Of a DNA stretch of 10,494 nt, positions 1-8,031 are shown one piece after another. The notes below the pieces were generated by a model that did not search any database, had not been told where the DNA came from, and saw nothing but the letters and a program-made list of their open reading frames with translations. Each line of letters starts with the position of its first letter. Position 1 is the stretch's first letter. The DNA comes from JANXQE01 sp035651635. Lineage in GTDB: Bacteria > Verrucomicrobiota > Verrucomicrobiia > Limisphaerales > UBA8199. The stretch spans positions 1-10,494 of the forward strand of contig DASRFK010000118.1 of NCBI GenBank assembly GCA_035651635.1, in the 5' to 3' direction. The translations under genes were made by a program, and so were the position numbers.

Positions 1-240
1 GCCTTGTTGGCGGCTCAAGGGCGGGATGCCGTTGTCGGTCACGGCGACCCTAATCAGATTAGTGCTGGGGGCCTGGGTCGCGGTTGGATTCCAGGTGAAC
101 GCGCCGGTTCTGGGATCGATAGTGGCATTGGGCGGAGCACCCGGGGCCAGGCTATAGGTGAGGGTTTGAGCAGGAAGATCGTCATCAAGCCCTTGCAGCG
201 TGAAGCTTAAGGCCTGACCCAGATAAATGAACTTATCACC
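1..240 (-). other. Cadherin-like / putative-Ig repeat, cut by the window edge (residues 2581-2660)
   Basis: The last visible residues contain GDKFIYLGQALSF, then TLTYSLAPGAPPNATIDPRT, then GAFTWNPTATQAPST and VTDNGIPPLS. This is the familiar bacterial cadherin-like or putative-Ig repeat, with a Tyr-Ser-Leu strand, an IDP.TG.FTW.PT core and a DNG.PPLS end. Such repeats usually occur in tandem, so more copies and a cell-surface anchor or sorting signal may follow outside the window. Confidence 0.8.
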
Positions 241-3200
241 CGGCGCGGACAATTCCGGAATGGAGTTGGGTTTGGCGTTGGCTCTCCCCGGAGTGGGATT
301 TGGCAGGATGAAAATCCCACCAGCGCCGTCCGGGAAACGCCCCATGCTGATATCGCTGGTCTGCTCGGCGAAAGACACGAGATCTACAGGAACGCCATTG
401 GTGGCAAACAGGCCGATGCTGGTGCCGCTCTTACTCAGCTTGAAATTAGCATGGAGATCGGGCGTGCCATTGGCGGCCTGTTTATCGGCCCAGACCAGCA
501 AGAAAGCGTGGGGCGCGATGGCATAGCCGGCGGGAATTTGGAATTCAAACACGTTGGTCAAAGAGTGGGACAGATAATAGCCTGCGAGGTCGGCCGTGCT
601 GTCGCCATAGTTATAAAGTTCGAACCAATCGTCGAATTTTCCTGTAACCGGGTCGCGAAGGGTGTGCGTATTGCCGGCCATCCACTCATTGATCGCCACA
701 GGCAAGGAAGTGTGAGGATTATTCGTCGTGCCCGGCGTGGCGTAGAAAAACTCCTGGCGCTTAAAACTTTGTCCGTCAGGCGCTGAACCATACGAGTGGT
801 CCTGGCCGAGATTGGTGTAATTGACGTAATCGAGGACCCTGGGTTGCCCATTGGTATCCAACCAACTCAAGGCCACGGAGCCGGAACCGCTCGTCAATTG
901 AAAGCCGGCGTGCCATTCGGTTGAAGTGGACAGGTTGGTTTGTCCGTCAGCAAAGACGACTTTAAACTGTCCCGGGCCCAGAAGGGCGCCCGCCGGGAAG
1001 GACCACTGGACAAGATTGGAGTAGTCAGCGCTCAGGAACAGGCCGTCCAAAGCAACCAAGTTGGTGCTGGGATTAAAGAGTTCCAACCAAGGCACGTGTT
1101 GTCCGATGCGGTTGGTAATCGCTGTAAGGTTATCGGCCTGGAGTTCATTGAGCCAAAGGCTGGGGAAAACCGGCAGATTGGTGAGGACCGTATTGGGAGC
1201 GCCGGGACTCAGAGAGCGAGGCGGAAAATGGGCGGCCCAATTGGCAACGCGCCAGTTATCCTGGTTCGGATCGATCAACTGGAGGGAGCTGCCGAGGCCA
1301 TTTGCTGCCGCCGGCCAGGGGGACCCCGTCTCGTACTGGACCTGGGCCACGACTACATTGTTTTCCGGGCCGCTGCCCGGTTGCACCAGGGTGAGGGTTC
1401 CCCCAACGGGCATGGGAGCACTGAAGGTGTCAAAAATGGGTATGGCCCCATAGGTCCCCATGAAAGCAGCGCGATTGGCGGTTAACACGAGGAATTTTCG
1501 CGGGCCAATCAAGGAACCCGCCGGGAAAGTGTAAGCCAGCTCGGGGATCTGCCATCCGGAAAGATCAAATGTGAGGGTCGTTGAAATGTTTTCGAGTTCA
1601 ACATACTGCGCATTAGGAGTCACCGGGCGGTACATGATCTCATTGATGACTACCTGGCCGACGGGGGATAACACCGGGCCGGTGTAGTTTACGGATACGG
1701 AAGCGCTGGCGCCCGGGACAGGCTGGTGATGCATGTCGACGCCCACCACGGAGAACGAATTGTAGCCAGGTATGAGCGGTACGGTGACGCTCCAGGAGGT
1801 AATGGATTTCCATGTAATCGGCCATTCGATGCCATTGACTAGAACGGTTTTTATATTGACTGGGGCGGTTCCGCTCACAATCGCCACGTTGCCGATGAGG
1901 ACCACCGACGGACTTACCGAAAAAGTCGTGGAAAAAATCTGGGACGCGATATTGATGCGGGCCGAGTCAAGCCAGCCTTTAATGGCCGCCGTGTTTTCGA
2001 CGTTGAGCCCATTTGCGACAAAGGCATTGTACTTGGCGTCAATTAGCGGCGCCGTATTGCTTACGGTCAACGGACCATTGACCAACTCCTGCAGCGCGCG
2101 CAAGTACATACGGCGGAAGGTTGGGTTGGCGAGCATCTTGGCTTCATTGCCGTCGGCCGAGTTAACGAGAAACAAATTCTGGCCCGGAGCCCACGAGCCA
2201 CTGTTGCCCAGGACGATGTTGAAATCGAACATCATCAGTGAATAGCGTGTGTTCTGAGTGCCGATATAACCGTAAAGGTTTTGGCCGTTCTGGCTGCCGA
2301 ACGAATCCCAATTGCCCGCCGCGTGATTGGCCGCGAAAACCCGCATCCAATTCTCCATGTCCGCGATGCTTTCGAGATTGGCAACGTAATTTTGGGACGA
2401 CGGTGAAGTGGAGGCGGCGTCGACCAGCGCGTAGACATTCGTGAAATTGCTCGCGGAATCGGGCGTCTTGCGCACTTCAAAGTTGTAGCGGTACCGGGCG
2501 GCTTTTTTCGCACCGCCGGTGGTGGTGTACGGGATAATGGTGCACCAGGCATTATTGTTGAAATTGATATAGGAACCCGAGGAGAACGCGGGAAATTCGA
2601 ACCACGGCTGCATCTTGTAGAGATAGCCGGAGCTGTCATCGGGGAAATATTCTTTGACCATGTCGGAATCCGGGCATTGGGTATCTTCCATGAGCTGGAT
2701 ATTCCGATTGCCATTAACGTACAGCGCAACGTACCGGCGATAAAGCCAGGGCACGCCCAGCGCGCGCATAAAAGTGTAGGCGGTCTGTTCGCGCTGCAGG
2801 CTGCTGTCATCCCCCGGGCCGTTGCCGGGCGCATGGATCTTATTGAAGGAGGTTGCTCCCAGGAACTTGTCGTCATCGGGGAAAGTCCACTTATAGTGGC
2901 ATAGGCTGTACTCAGGAGAATAAAACTCCTGATGATAAGGACTGCCGGCAAAGCGGCCCTGCATATTATAGATGATGCGCCGCCCGTTGACCAAGGTGCC
3001 GTCGTGCATCTCGTTGCTGAGATTCGGGAGATTACTCCACCGATCGACGTTGGTTTGGGTAAGCCACAGGTGATAGGCGCCAAAACTGCCTCCCGGGTTA
3101 TCATCGCCAAATCGGACGATGCATTCAGGAACCGGGGCATTATCGTTGCGCAAAGCGGGAAACCGCGTGCCGCTGCCGCGAGAGTCTTTTGCCGAAATGT

Positions 3201-6200
3201 AAAATGCCGCCACAATCCCGGAGTAGAAGCTTGGGATGGTTGCGCTAAAAACACCGTCCCCGGCGACGGCGTCCCCACCGGTTCCGTCATCGGTCATGGG
3301 AATGCTCGTGTAATTGGTCTGGGGATCGAACCGATAATTGAGGGTCAGGCTCGGCGGCGCATCGGGATCATGCGCCCGGGCGGAGACGACCACAGGCTGG
3401 GCGCCTCCAGGAAGGGGAGGGTTGTGGGTCACCTCATAGATAGCCGGCCCCGCGTTGGAAACCCGGCGGCTGTTTGGGGCGCCCGGTGTGCCGAGATTGG
3501 ATGGCACCGGCATGGCGCCAACCGCTTCGAGCCAATTGCCGTGCAATCTCATTAATACTTCGGGCCAACCATGAAGCCAGCGCGCTTTGAACCGGAGGGT
3601 CGCTTGCTGGCCTATGCCGAGAGAATTGGCGCTCAAGCTGACCTGGCATGAGTTAACACCGGTCCAGATACGGCTGCTGCAGCGGATATGGAGGGAGTGC
3701 TGGCTGAGGTAGCCGCTGTTTTCGAGGCTGGAACGGACCATGCACCCTTGCAAGGACCAATTGTTCAGCCCGCTTTCGAACCCCGGATTCAGGGCGTAAT
3801 TGGCCCCGCCGGTGCCGGCATGCACCTCGACGTCGTCGACCAGACACTCGCCCACATCCAACAAACCGACCTGGGCGCAATCAATTGTCGCATCGAAATT
3901 CTGCCCATTATCGAGCGTGCCCGTCGTTTCAATGTTTACCCAGGTCGATTTTTGCGTCTCGTCGCTGTCCGCCCAATTGGCGGCCAGCCGATGGTTTGTC
4001 CGCGGGTCGATCAATTCGAGGCTGCTGCCTCCGCCGGCGGCCCATTGCCCCCAGCGCCCGCCGGTGCCATAGGTGACTTCATCCTCGACGACCAGCATCG
4101 TGTTGGTGCCATTCACAACCGGCATGGCCAGGGCCACTCGCTCGCCCCCGTGAGACAGCTTGCCGGTGTAATCGCCAACCGTATTTCCCGAGTTCAAGTT
4201 TGGGTACTTTGCAAACAGGTTTGCACGGTTGCGCCCGACGACCAGGTAGCCTCCCGGAGCCACCAAAGTATTGCTTGGAAAGGTAAAAGAAATGCCGGAG
4301 GCGAATTGCCAATTGGCCAGACTCAAAGTGTTGGTGCCCTTATTGTAGAGTTCCACGTATTGGTCGTCATCGTTTCCGCTGATAGGGTTGTACATGAGTT
4401 CGTTAATGACGATGTCCCCGATGAGGACCGGGCTGTTGGGGGTTCCCGGGGTGCGCGACGCCAACGGGTAAAAGGATGACGCTCCGTCGGGCCAGCGACC
4501 GAAAGATACGCCGTTGGCCTGGGCATCGACCTGGACGGCGTCGAGGATCCGCGTCCGGCCAGGCGCGGTGAAATAAACAGTTTCGCCGTCGGCTTTGAGA
4601 CCGAAGCCAAGTTGGGAACGATCGACGGAAATAAATCCGCGCGGAGGAATCGTGGTGCCGGGTGGAAACGTGAACCTATTGGTGGCCGGGTCGTCGCTTA
4701 GTCCGCAACCGGAGAGGTCATTGGTCTGGTTGTCATGATTGTAGAGCTCGATAAAATCCAGCACATTGGCATCTTCAGAGTGGGCCAGCACCTCGTTGAT
4801 GAGGATGTTGCGCAAGGGAGTGCCATGAAAGGAATCGAGTTCGCCAGGCGAACCGCCCATGAGATCGCTGATTCCCCACGCCCGGGGATCCTCCTCGCCG
4901 TAACTTGGATTAGCCAGGACCAGCGAGTGGCCTGTGCCATCAGCGGCAACCGGCCAGGGATACACATTTGAATAGGGCACGTTCAACAGGACCGCGCCAT
5001 GCTCATCGATGAGCTGGATTGGCCCAGTCTTTTTGAGCGTTCCGCTGTAAGGTCCAAGGAGATTGGTGATGCCGTAAACGTTTCGCAGGCTTTGGGGCGA
5101 AGCCGCAATAACCAGAAAGCCGCCGCCGGGAATGACGGATCCCGCCGGGAAGGTATAATTGATGCTCGGCCCGGTGACCTGGTAACCACTGAGGTCGTGG
5201 AACCACGGGTTGGAATTGTACAACTCGATAAACTCGAGATTATTAGTGTCAGCCCGGGCCGCTGGTTTGTACATGATTTCCGAAATGACAATCGGCGTTT
5301 TGCGGCTGGAAGGGCCCAGAGTTTCGTGGCCGTTATCGACGGAGCCCACCACCAGGTCCGGGCCGGCCAGGCCGAAATCTCTGAACTGGGCTGTAGCAGG
5401 CCGGCTGGCATCATGACTTGAAACGGCCACTCCCAGATATACGAGGTTGGACATGGTGATGTACGCGCTACCCAGCTGGGCCCAGGTTCGGCCATCATAA
5501 CTGCCGTAGCCGATGAAGAAATTTCCGGAGCGCCGCAGGCGCAGCCAGTTGTCCGGCAAATTCGCCGGCAGGCTGCCGGTGAAACTCGAGGCGCTATTGG
5601 CTGGATCGCGGTACTCGAAAAAAATGCCATTCATTGAGGGTGTGGCCAGGGTCGCGGCGAAGCGGGCGCCCGGATCCCTGGTTTCACGCGCCATGATTCC
5701 CGCTTTAGCCCAGAGGTCGCCGGCCTTCAACCCGGTCAGTTGAACGCTTACATCGAAATCTCCCGAGTAGAGTTGGTCATTGAAATTGAATTGGTCGGCA
5801 GTGCCGCCGATCCCAGTGCCAGCCGCGGCGATATCCACGCCGTTGCTGAGCACCGTTGTCAAAGAGAGGAACGCCGGGTTGCCGATGTCATCCGAGGTCG
5901 GACGCGTGACGGCGACCTGCACCAGGGTATTTGTTGGAATGGTATTCGGGATAAAGGCCTGGTCGATTACACCATTGATGATGAGTGAGTAGTTGCTGCC
6001 GTACGCCAGTCGCGCGGTCGTGAGGGTCACGGTAAGCTGGGAGGCATCGAGTGCCGCGCCCAGGATGGGTACGCCATTGGTAAACGCATAATTCGCAAGG
6101 TTGGTTGCGCTTTGCAGTTCGATGGGTTCGGAAAAGACCAACTCGACAGTGTTGAGGCCCAGGTTGAGCACCTGGACGACTGAGGGTGGCTGCAGATCAC

Positions 6201-7980
6201 GTGTCACGGTGAGGACTGCGTTGCTGCTGAATTGCGACGCCCCGGGAATGATCACCAGCGCGCGGTAAACCGTTCCGCTATTGGTCTCATAAACAGGCGG
6301 CGTTGTGTAGCTGGCCGAGGTCGCTCCCGGAATATCGACGCCGTTCACCTGCCACTGGTAGTTAGTACAGGCCGTGGTTTTGGACGTGCTCACGGCAGAG
6401 ACGGTAAAGGTAGCGCTTCGCGCGTCATTCACGCTCGCATTGGTGGGTTGCTGCGTGATTCGAACCAGCGCATTGGCTTGAGACAGGTAGTTGCCCATGT
6501 TCTCGGGCGGGATCAACTCCAACCCGTTGGTATCTGCCGGAGTGGCCCAGCCCAACTCGACGAAGTCACTGGCCGAGCTACCCTCTTTGGTTAAGGCCTC
6601 AAAATAGCAGTGCTGCCCCGCGCTGAGCGTGATGGGCGAGGAAATCGTGTAATTGCCGCCAACCATCGTGGCGATCACCTTTCGAAAAGCGGGGTCTTCA
6701 TTGGTGCTGAGAGCGAATTGCGATGTGCCCATGCTATAAACCAGGAACTGATACTCGCCGCTCACGGGTGGAACGAGGATCCCCGCCATGCGGTTGCCGT
6801 AATTGTTGCCGACGGTGGAGTCGAACCAGTACGAGTTCTGGTAATAGTTCACCCGGTTTGGATGGTTTGGAAAATTGGGGTTTCCCGTGAGGGCGGACAG
6901 GTTCGTCCCGGCAATGCCGGTGTAAAAATCGCTTTCGACGTAGCCGGTCGTAAAACCGATGTTGGTGTAGACCGAGGTAGAATGACGGGCGATAAGATTT
7001 GTTCCGGTCAGGGCATCGACGACGCCATCGACTGTGAGCCAATGCGGCATGAAGGGCACCTGCCCGAGAGCCGTGAGTTGGACGGTCTGGTTGTCGGTGG
7101 CGAGGGTAGCGGCGGTGAGGAGGATGTTGCCGTACGAATTGGTGACCGAGTAGTTGCTGAGGTTTGTTGCCGTCCCTGGTTGGACCGGCACCGAAAAGAC
7201 AACCCGAACCAAAGTTCCGGTGCTGCTCACCGAAACAATCCGCGGTAGGTTAGGATCAACCTCTTCGAGGCGGAACGCGCTCAAAGCGTAACCGAATGGG
7301 CCGCTCGCGGTTGCTCCGCCGGGAATCGTCCCGGCGTATTGCATGCAGGAAACGGAAAACGAGCCGTTGGTTCCCGGAACGATGTTTTCCCAGTCCACCA
7401 TCTCGCCATTGGTATTGACACCCGTGTTGAGCGCGACCTGTGAGACGGTAAGCGCGTTGGTGTAGGCACCCGGGGTATGAGCACTAGTAAACGCGAGCGC
7501 GCCACTGAGTTGGAACAGCGACCACTCTTCAGGATCCACGCCGTTGGGGATGCCGCCGCCCGTGCCAGCTTTGAAGCTATAGATCGTTTTTGGGTTAAGT
7601 CCGTTAAAGGTGTAGGTGACTGTCGCGGCGCCGGATAGCTCGGCCAGGGCATCGAGGCCGGAAACGCCAGTAAAATCCACAAAGCCATTGAACGCGTTGT
7701 AGAGTGGAGTGCCCGGAAGCGGGCCATCGCCGGCGGAAGCTGCCAGCACGGCTCCGTTGGTCGCGATGGCGACTGACACAGGCAGGACCGCCCCGGAATG
7801 GATGTCTTTCAGGGAACCTCCGGGCGGGTTGCCGAAGATATTCCACGTCGTGGCATTGGGGGATGTCGACGCCCCTGGGGCCTGGCAGTTGAACGCCACG
7901 AACTGGCCCGGCGCAGCAAAAGTGGAGAACAGCAAGGCAAGCAAATGGATTGGGAGGAAGCTCCCTGCGGTTTTTTTCAT
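1..7980 (-). CDS. Giant secreted multidomain protein with lamin-tail domains, PA14 and CotH kinase domain (partial, C-terminus beyond window)
   Basis: Reading the minus strand from the ATG at 7980 gives 2660 codons with no stop before the left edge, so the gene is 3'-truncated by the window. The start is firm: a TAA lies directly in frame before it, and AAGGA sits 5 bases upstream. The N-terminus (MKKTAGSF, then a Leu-rich stretch to about residue 26) is a Sec signal peptide, so the product is exported. Domains by residue: unrecognised 27-240; Ig-like 244-335; PA14 345-500; Ig 503-597; Ig-like 598-695; concanavalin-like 701-875; LTDs at about 897-1050, 1058-1180 and 1188-1345; carbohydrate-binding-like 1355-1490; Ig-like 1510-1620; CotH 1621-2020; Ig-like 2021-2100; LTDs at about 2108-2262, 2275-2422 and 2426-2566; cadherin-like from 2581. 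Similar LTD/CotH giants occur in Verrucomicrobiota, usually annotated only by domain. A surface or matrix role is inferred, and the substrate of the CotH domain is unknown. The gene is divergent from the NRAMP gene. No frameshift or interruption was found. Confidence 0.93.
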   Translation of the reverse strand, partial: MKKTAGSFLPIHLLALLFSTFAAPGQFVAFNCQAPGASTSPNATTWNIFGNPPGGSLKDIHSGAVLPVSVAIATNGAVLAASAGDGPLPGTPLYNAFNGFVDFTGVSGLDALAELSGAATVTYTFNGLNPKTIYSFKAGTGGGIPNGVDPEEWSLFQLSGALAFTSAHTPGAYTNALTVSQVALNTGVNTNGEMVDWENIVPGTNGSFSVSCMQYAGTIPGGATASGPFGYALSAFRLEEVDPNLPRIVSVSSTGTLVRVVFSVPVQPGTATNLSNYSVTNSYGNILLTAATLATDNQTVQLTALGQVPFMPHWLTVDGVVDALTGTNLIARHSTSVYTNIGFTTGYVESDFYTGIAGTNLSALTGNPNFPNHPNRVNYYQNSYWFDSTVGNNYGNRMAGILVPPVSGEYQFLVYSMGTSQFALSTNEDPAFRKVIATMVGGNYTISSPITLSAGQHCYFEALTKEGSSASDFVELGWATPADTNGLELIPPENMGNYLSQANALVRITQQPTNASVNDARSATFTVSAVSTSKTTACTNYQWQVNGVDIPGATSASYTTPPVYETNSGTVYRALVIIPGASQFSSNAVLTVTRDLQPPSVVQVLNLGLNTVELVFSEPIELQSATNLANYAFTNGVPILGAALDASQLTVTLTTARLAYGSNYSLIINGVIDQAFIPNTIPTNTLVQVAVTRPTSDDIGNPAFLSLTTVLSNGVDIAAAGTGIGGTADQFNFNDQLYSGDFDVSVQLTGLKAGDLWAKAGIMARETRDPGARFAATLATPSMNGIFFEYRDPANSASSFTGSLPANLPDNWLRLRRSGNFFIGYGSYDGRTWAQLGSAYITMSNLVYLGVAVSSHDASRPATAQFRDFGLAGPDLVVGSVDNGHETLGPSSRKTPIVISEIMYKPAARADTNNLEFIELYNSNPWFHDLSGYQVTGPSINYTFPAGSVIPGGGFLVIAASPQSLRNVYGITNLLGPYSGTLKKTGPIQLIDEHGAVLLNVPYSNVYPWPVAADGTGHSLVLANPSYGEEDPRAWGISDLMGGSPGELDSFHGTPLRNILINEVLAHSEDANVLDFIELYNHDNQTNDLSGCGLSDDPATNRFTFPPGTTIPPRGFISVDRSQLGFGLKADGETVYFTAPGRTRILDAVQVDAQANGVSFGRWPDGASSFYPLASRTPGTPNSPVLIGDIVINELMYNPISGNDDDQYVELYNKGTNTLSLANWQFASGISFTFPSNTLVAPGGYLVVGRNRANLFAKYPNLNSGNTVGDYTGKLSHGGERVALAMPVVNGTNTMLVVEDEVTYGTGGRWGQWAAGGGSSLELIDPRTNHRLAANWADSDETQKSTWVNIETTGTLDNGQNFDATIDCAQVGLLDVGECLVDDVEVHAGTGGANYALNPGFESGLNNWSLQGCMVRSSLENSGYLSQHSLHIRCSSRIWTGVNSCQVSLSANSLGIGQQATLRFKARWLHGWPEVLMRLHGNWLEAVGAMPVPSNLGTPGAPNSRRVSNAGPAIYEVTHNPPLPGGAQPVVVSARAHDPDAPPSLTLNYRFDPQTNYTSIPMTDDGTGGDAVAGDGVFSATIPSFYSGIVAAFYISAKDSRGSGTRFPALRNDNAPVPECIVRFGDDNPGGSFGAYHLWLTQTNVDRWSNLPNLSNEMHDGTLVNGRRIIYNMQGRFAGSPYHQEFYSPEYSLCHYKWTFPDDDKFLGATSFNKIHAPGNGPGDDSSLQREQTAYTFMRALGVPWLYRRYVALYVNGNRNIQLMEDTQCPDSDMVKEYFPDDSSGYLYKMQPWFEFPAFSSGSYINFNNNAWCTIIPYTTTGGAKKAARYRYNFEVRKTPDSASNFTNVYALVDAASTSPSSQNYVANLESIADMENWMRVFAANHAAGNWDSFGSQNGQNLYGYIGTQNTRYSLMMFDFNIVLGNSGSWAPGQNLFLVNSADGNEAKMLANPTFRRMYLRALQELVNGPLTVSNTAPLIDAKYNAFVANGLNVENTAAIKGWLDSARINIASQIFSTTFSVSPSVVLIGNVAIVSGTAPVNIKTVLVNGIEWPITWKSITSWSVTVPLIPGYNSFSVVGVDMHHQPVPGASASVSVNYTGPVLSPVGQVVINEIMYRPVTPNAQYVELENISTTLTFDLSGWQIPELAYTFPAGSLIGPRKFLVLTANRAAFMGTYGAIPIFDTFSAPMPVGGTLTLVQPGSGPENNVVVAQVQYETGSPWPAAANGLGSSLQLIDPNQDNWRVANWAAHFPPRSLSPGAPNTVLTNLPVFPSLWLNELQADNLTAITNRIGQHVPWLELFNPSTNLVALDGLFLSADYSNLVQWSFPAGALLGPGQFKVVFADGQTNLSTSTEWHAGFQLTSGSGSVALSWLDTNGQPRVLDYVNYTNLGQDHSYGSAPDGQSFKRQEFFYATPGTTNNPHTSLPVAINEWMAGNTHTLRDPVTGKFDDWFELYNYGDSTADLAGYYLSHSLTNVFEFQIPAGYAIAPHAFLLVWADKQAANGTPDLHANFKLSKSGTSIGLFATNGVPVDLVSFAEQTSDISMGRFPDGAGGIFILPNPTPGRANAKPNSIPELSAPGDKFIYLGQALSFTLQGLDDDLPAQTLTYSLAPGAPPNATIDPRTGAFTWNPTATQAPSTNLIRVAVTDNGIPPLSRQQG
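283..1659 (-). repeat. Second lamin-tail-domain triplet (residues ~2108-2566)
   Basis: Three further LTDs follow CotH. The first opens VVINEIMYRP (2110) with QYVELEN and ends in SSLQLIDP and VANWAAHF. The second opens SLWLNELQADN, has PWLELFNPS, and ends with GSAPDGQ and ATPGTTN. The third opens VAINEWMAGN, has DWFELYNYGD, DLAGYYLS and FLLVWADK, and ends with MGRFPDGAG and TPGRAN. By their ends the order is type A, B, B. The best-matched pair across the CotH domain is the third and fourth LTD, suggesting segmental duplication within the gene. Confidence 0.83.
1921..3120 (-). other. CotH kinase-like domain (residues ~1621-2020)
   Basis: Motifs in order: SFNKIHAPGN (1711-1720, with Lys1714 near the expected nucleotide-binding position), SLQREQTAYTFMRALGVPW (conserved Leu-Arg-Glu helix and LG.P turn), YVALYVNG, LMEDTQ (Glu1765 in the place of the Glu of the usual GVYxLxE), GNWDSF (Asp1892), LYGY, then MMFDFNIVLGN (Asp1919 in the place of the metal-binding WDxD/DFG-like Asp). 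CotH family members are secreted or surface kinase-fold proteins; Bacillus CotH phosphorylates spore-coat proteins. The match to the family is clear. Activity is not, because the usual second Asp of the DxD-like motif is Asn1921. The flanking Ig-like domains span residues 1510-1620 and 2021-2100. Confidence 0.87.
3511..3918 (-). other. Carbohydrate-binding-module-like sandwich (residues ~1355-1490), cysteine-rich
   Basis: This segment contains VDDVEVHAGT, then NPGFESGLNNWSLQG, then SLHIRCSS, then TLRFKARWLHGWPEVLMRL. The NPGFESG.NNW opening, the SLHI strand and the LRFKARWL strand are typical of CBM4/9-like galactose-binding folds. The ligand is unknown. Five cysteines (1368, 1379, 1413, 1434, 1445) fall in a stretch of 78 residues, whereas the rest of the protein has about nine in total. 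Confidence 0.6.
3946..5292 (-). repeat. First lamin-tail-domain triplet (residues ~897-1345)
   Basis: Three successive LTDs are visible. Each opens with a strand resembling VINELMYNP (IVISEIMYKP at 897; ILINEVLAHS at 1059; VINELMYNPI at 1191). Each then has FIELYN or YVELYN, a D/NLSG-type turn, FTFP plus a Gly/Pro turn, and GFLVI/GYLVV. The order is type A, B, A: the first and third end in a Gly-Ser-Leu motif with a hydrophobic residue and Pro, while the second ends in GRWPDGASS and TPGTPN. LTDs are Ig-fold modules found in lamins and in bacterial secreted proteins, often next to nucleases or CotH. Their role here is probably structural or ligand-binding. Confidence 0.85.
5356..5880 (-). other. 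Concanavalin-like/DUF1349-type beta-sandwich (residues ~701-875)
   Basis: Motifs in order: FNFNDQLYSGDFDVSVQL, then LWAKAGIMARETRDPGARF, then NWLRLRRSGNFFIGYGS, then GRTWAQLGSA, then VYLGVAVSSHDASR and AQFRDFGL. This succession matches the lectin/glucanase-like sandwiches that bacterial annotation calls DUF1349 or LamG-like. Members of these folds often bind carbohydrate. Binding by this copy is not shown by the sequence. Confidence 0.7.
6190..6474 (-). other. Immunoglobulin (I-set-like) domain (residues ~503-597)
   Basis: The segment starts LVRITQQPTNASVNDARS and contains YQWQVNGVDIPGATSASYTT followed by NSGTVYRALV and SSNAVLTV. This is the common bacterial Ig pattern in which YQW replaces the Cys-Trp pair core. 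It probably serves as a spacer between the PA14 domain and the next sandwich. The following stretch (residues about 598-695), with the motif LVFSEPI and ANYAF, resembles SbsA-type Ig-like domains, as does residues 244-335. Confidence 0.75.
6481..6948 (-). other. PA14-like domain (residues ~345-500 of the giant protein)
   Basis: The segment has the PA14 beta-barrel signature as found in verrucomicrobial and planctomycete surface proteins. It reads FYTGIAGTNLSALTGNP near the start, then GNRMAGILVPPVSGEYQF, then LSTNEDPAFRKVIA, then LSAGQHCYFEALTKEG, and closes with FVELGWATP. The family core is a barrel that often binds glycans. That ligand class is inferred here, because this copy's binding loop cannot be checked by eye. 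It sits between two Ig-like domains. Confidence 0.82.
7903..7980 (-). other. Signal peptide of the giant protein
   Basis: Residues 1-26 begin MKKT (two lysines), continue with a hydrophobic core (LPIHLLALLF) and end in STFAAPGQ. This is the usual positive N-region, hydrophobic H-region and small-residue C-region of a Sec signal. Cleavage after the FAA or shortly beyond is likely, but the exact site cannot be fixed by eye. No lipobox cysteine follows: the first Cys is at residue 32, after an unsuitable FN. Confidence 0.8.
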
Positions 7981-7985
7981 TTAAA

Positions 7986-7990
7986 TCCTT
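7986..7990 (-). promoter_or_regulatory. Ribosome binding site of the giant gene
   Basis: AAGGA on the minus strand, 5 bases before the ATG at 7980. With the in-frame TAA at 7981-7983 it fixes the translation start. Confidence 0.75.
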
Positions 7991-8031
7991 TGAAATGGAC
8001 AGTCTTCCCGCACAAAGGTCACGTCGCTTTG

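Noticed and set aside
2235..3290. Minus-strand ORF of 351 aa in a different frame from the giant gene
   Set aside because: It covers the CotH region, but its translation is rich in Ser, Arg, Pro and Thr with no motif. The true frame gives the clear CotH motifs.
3688..4479. Plus-strand ORF of 263 aa, and others nearby such as 940-1485 and 2932-3555
   Set aside because: They lie opposite the giant minus-strand frame, which gives continuous, recognisable LTD, CBM-like and CotH protein. The plus translations show no domain pattern and have low-complexity composition typical of antisense frames.
4983..5630. Minus-strand ORF of 215 aa
   Set aside because: Out-of-frame shadow of the concanavalin-like domain and first LTD.
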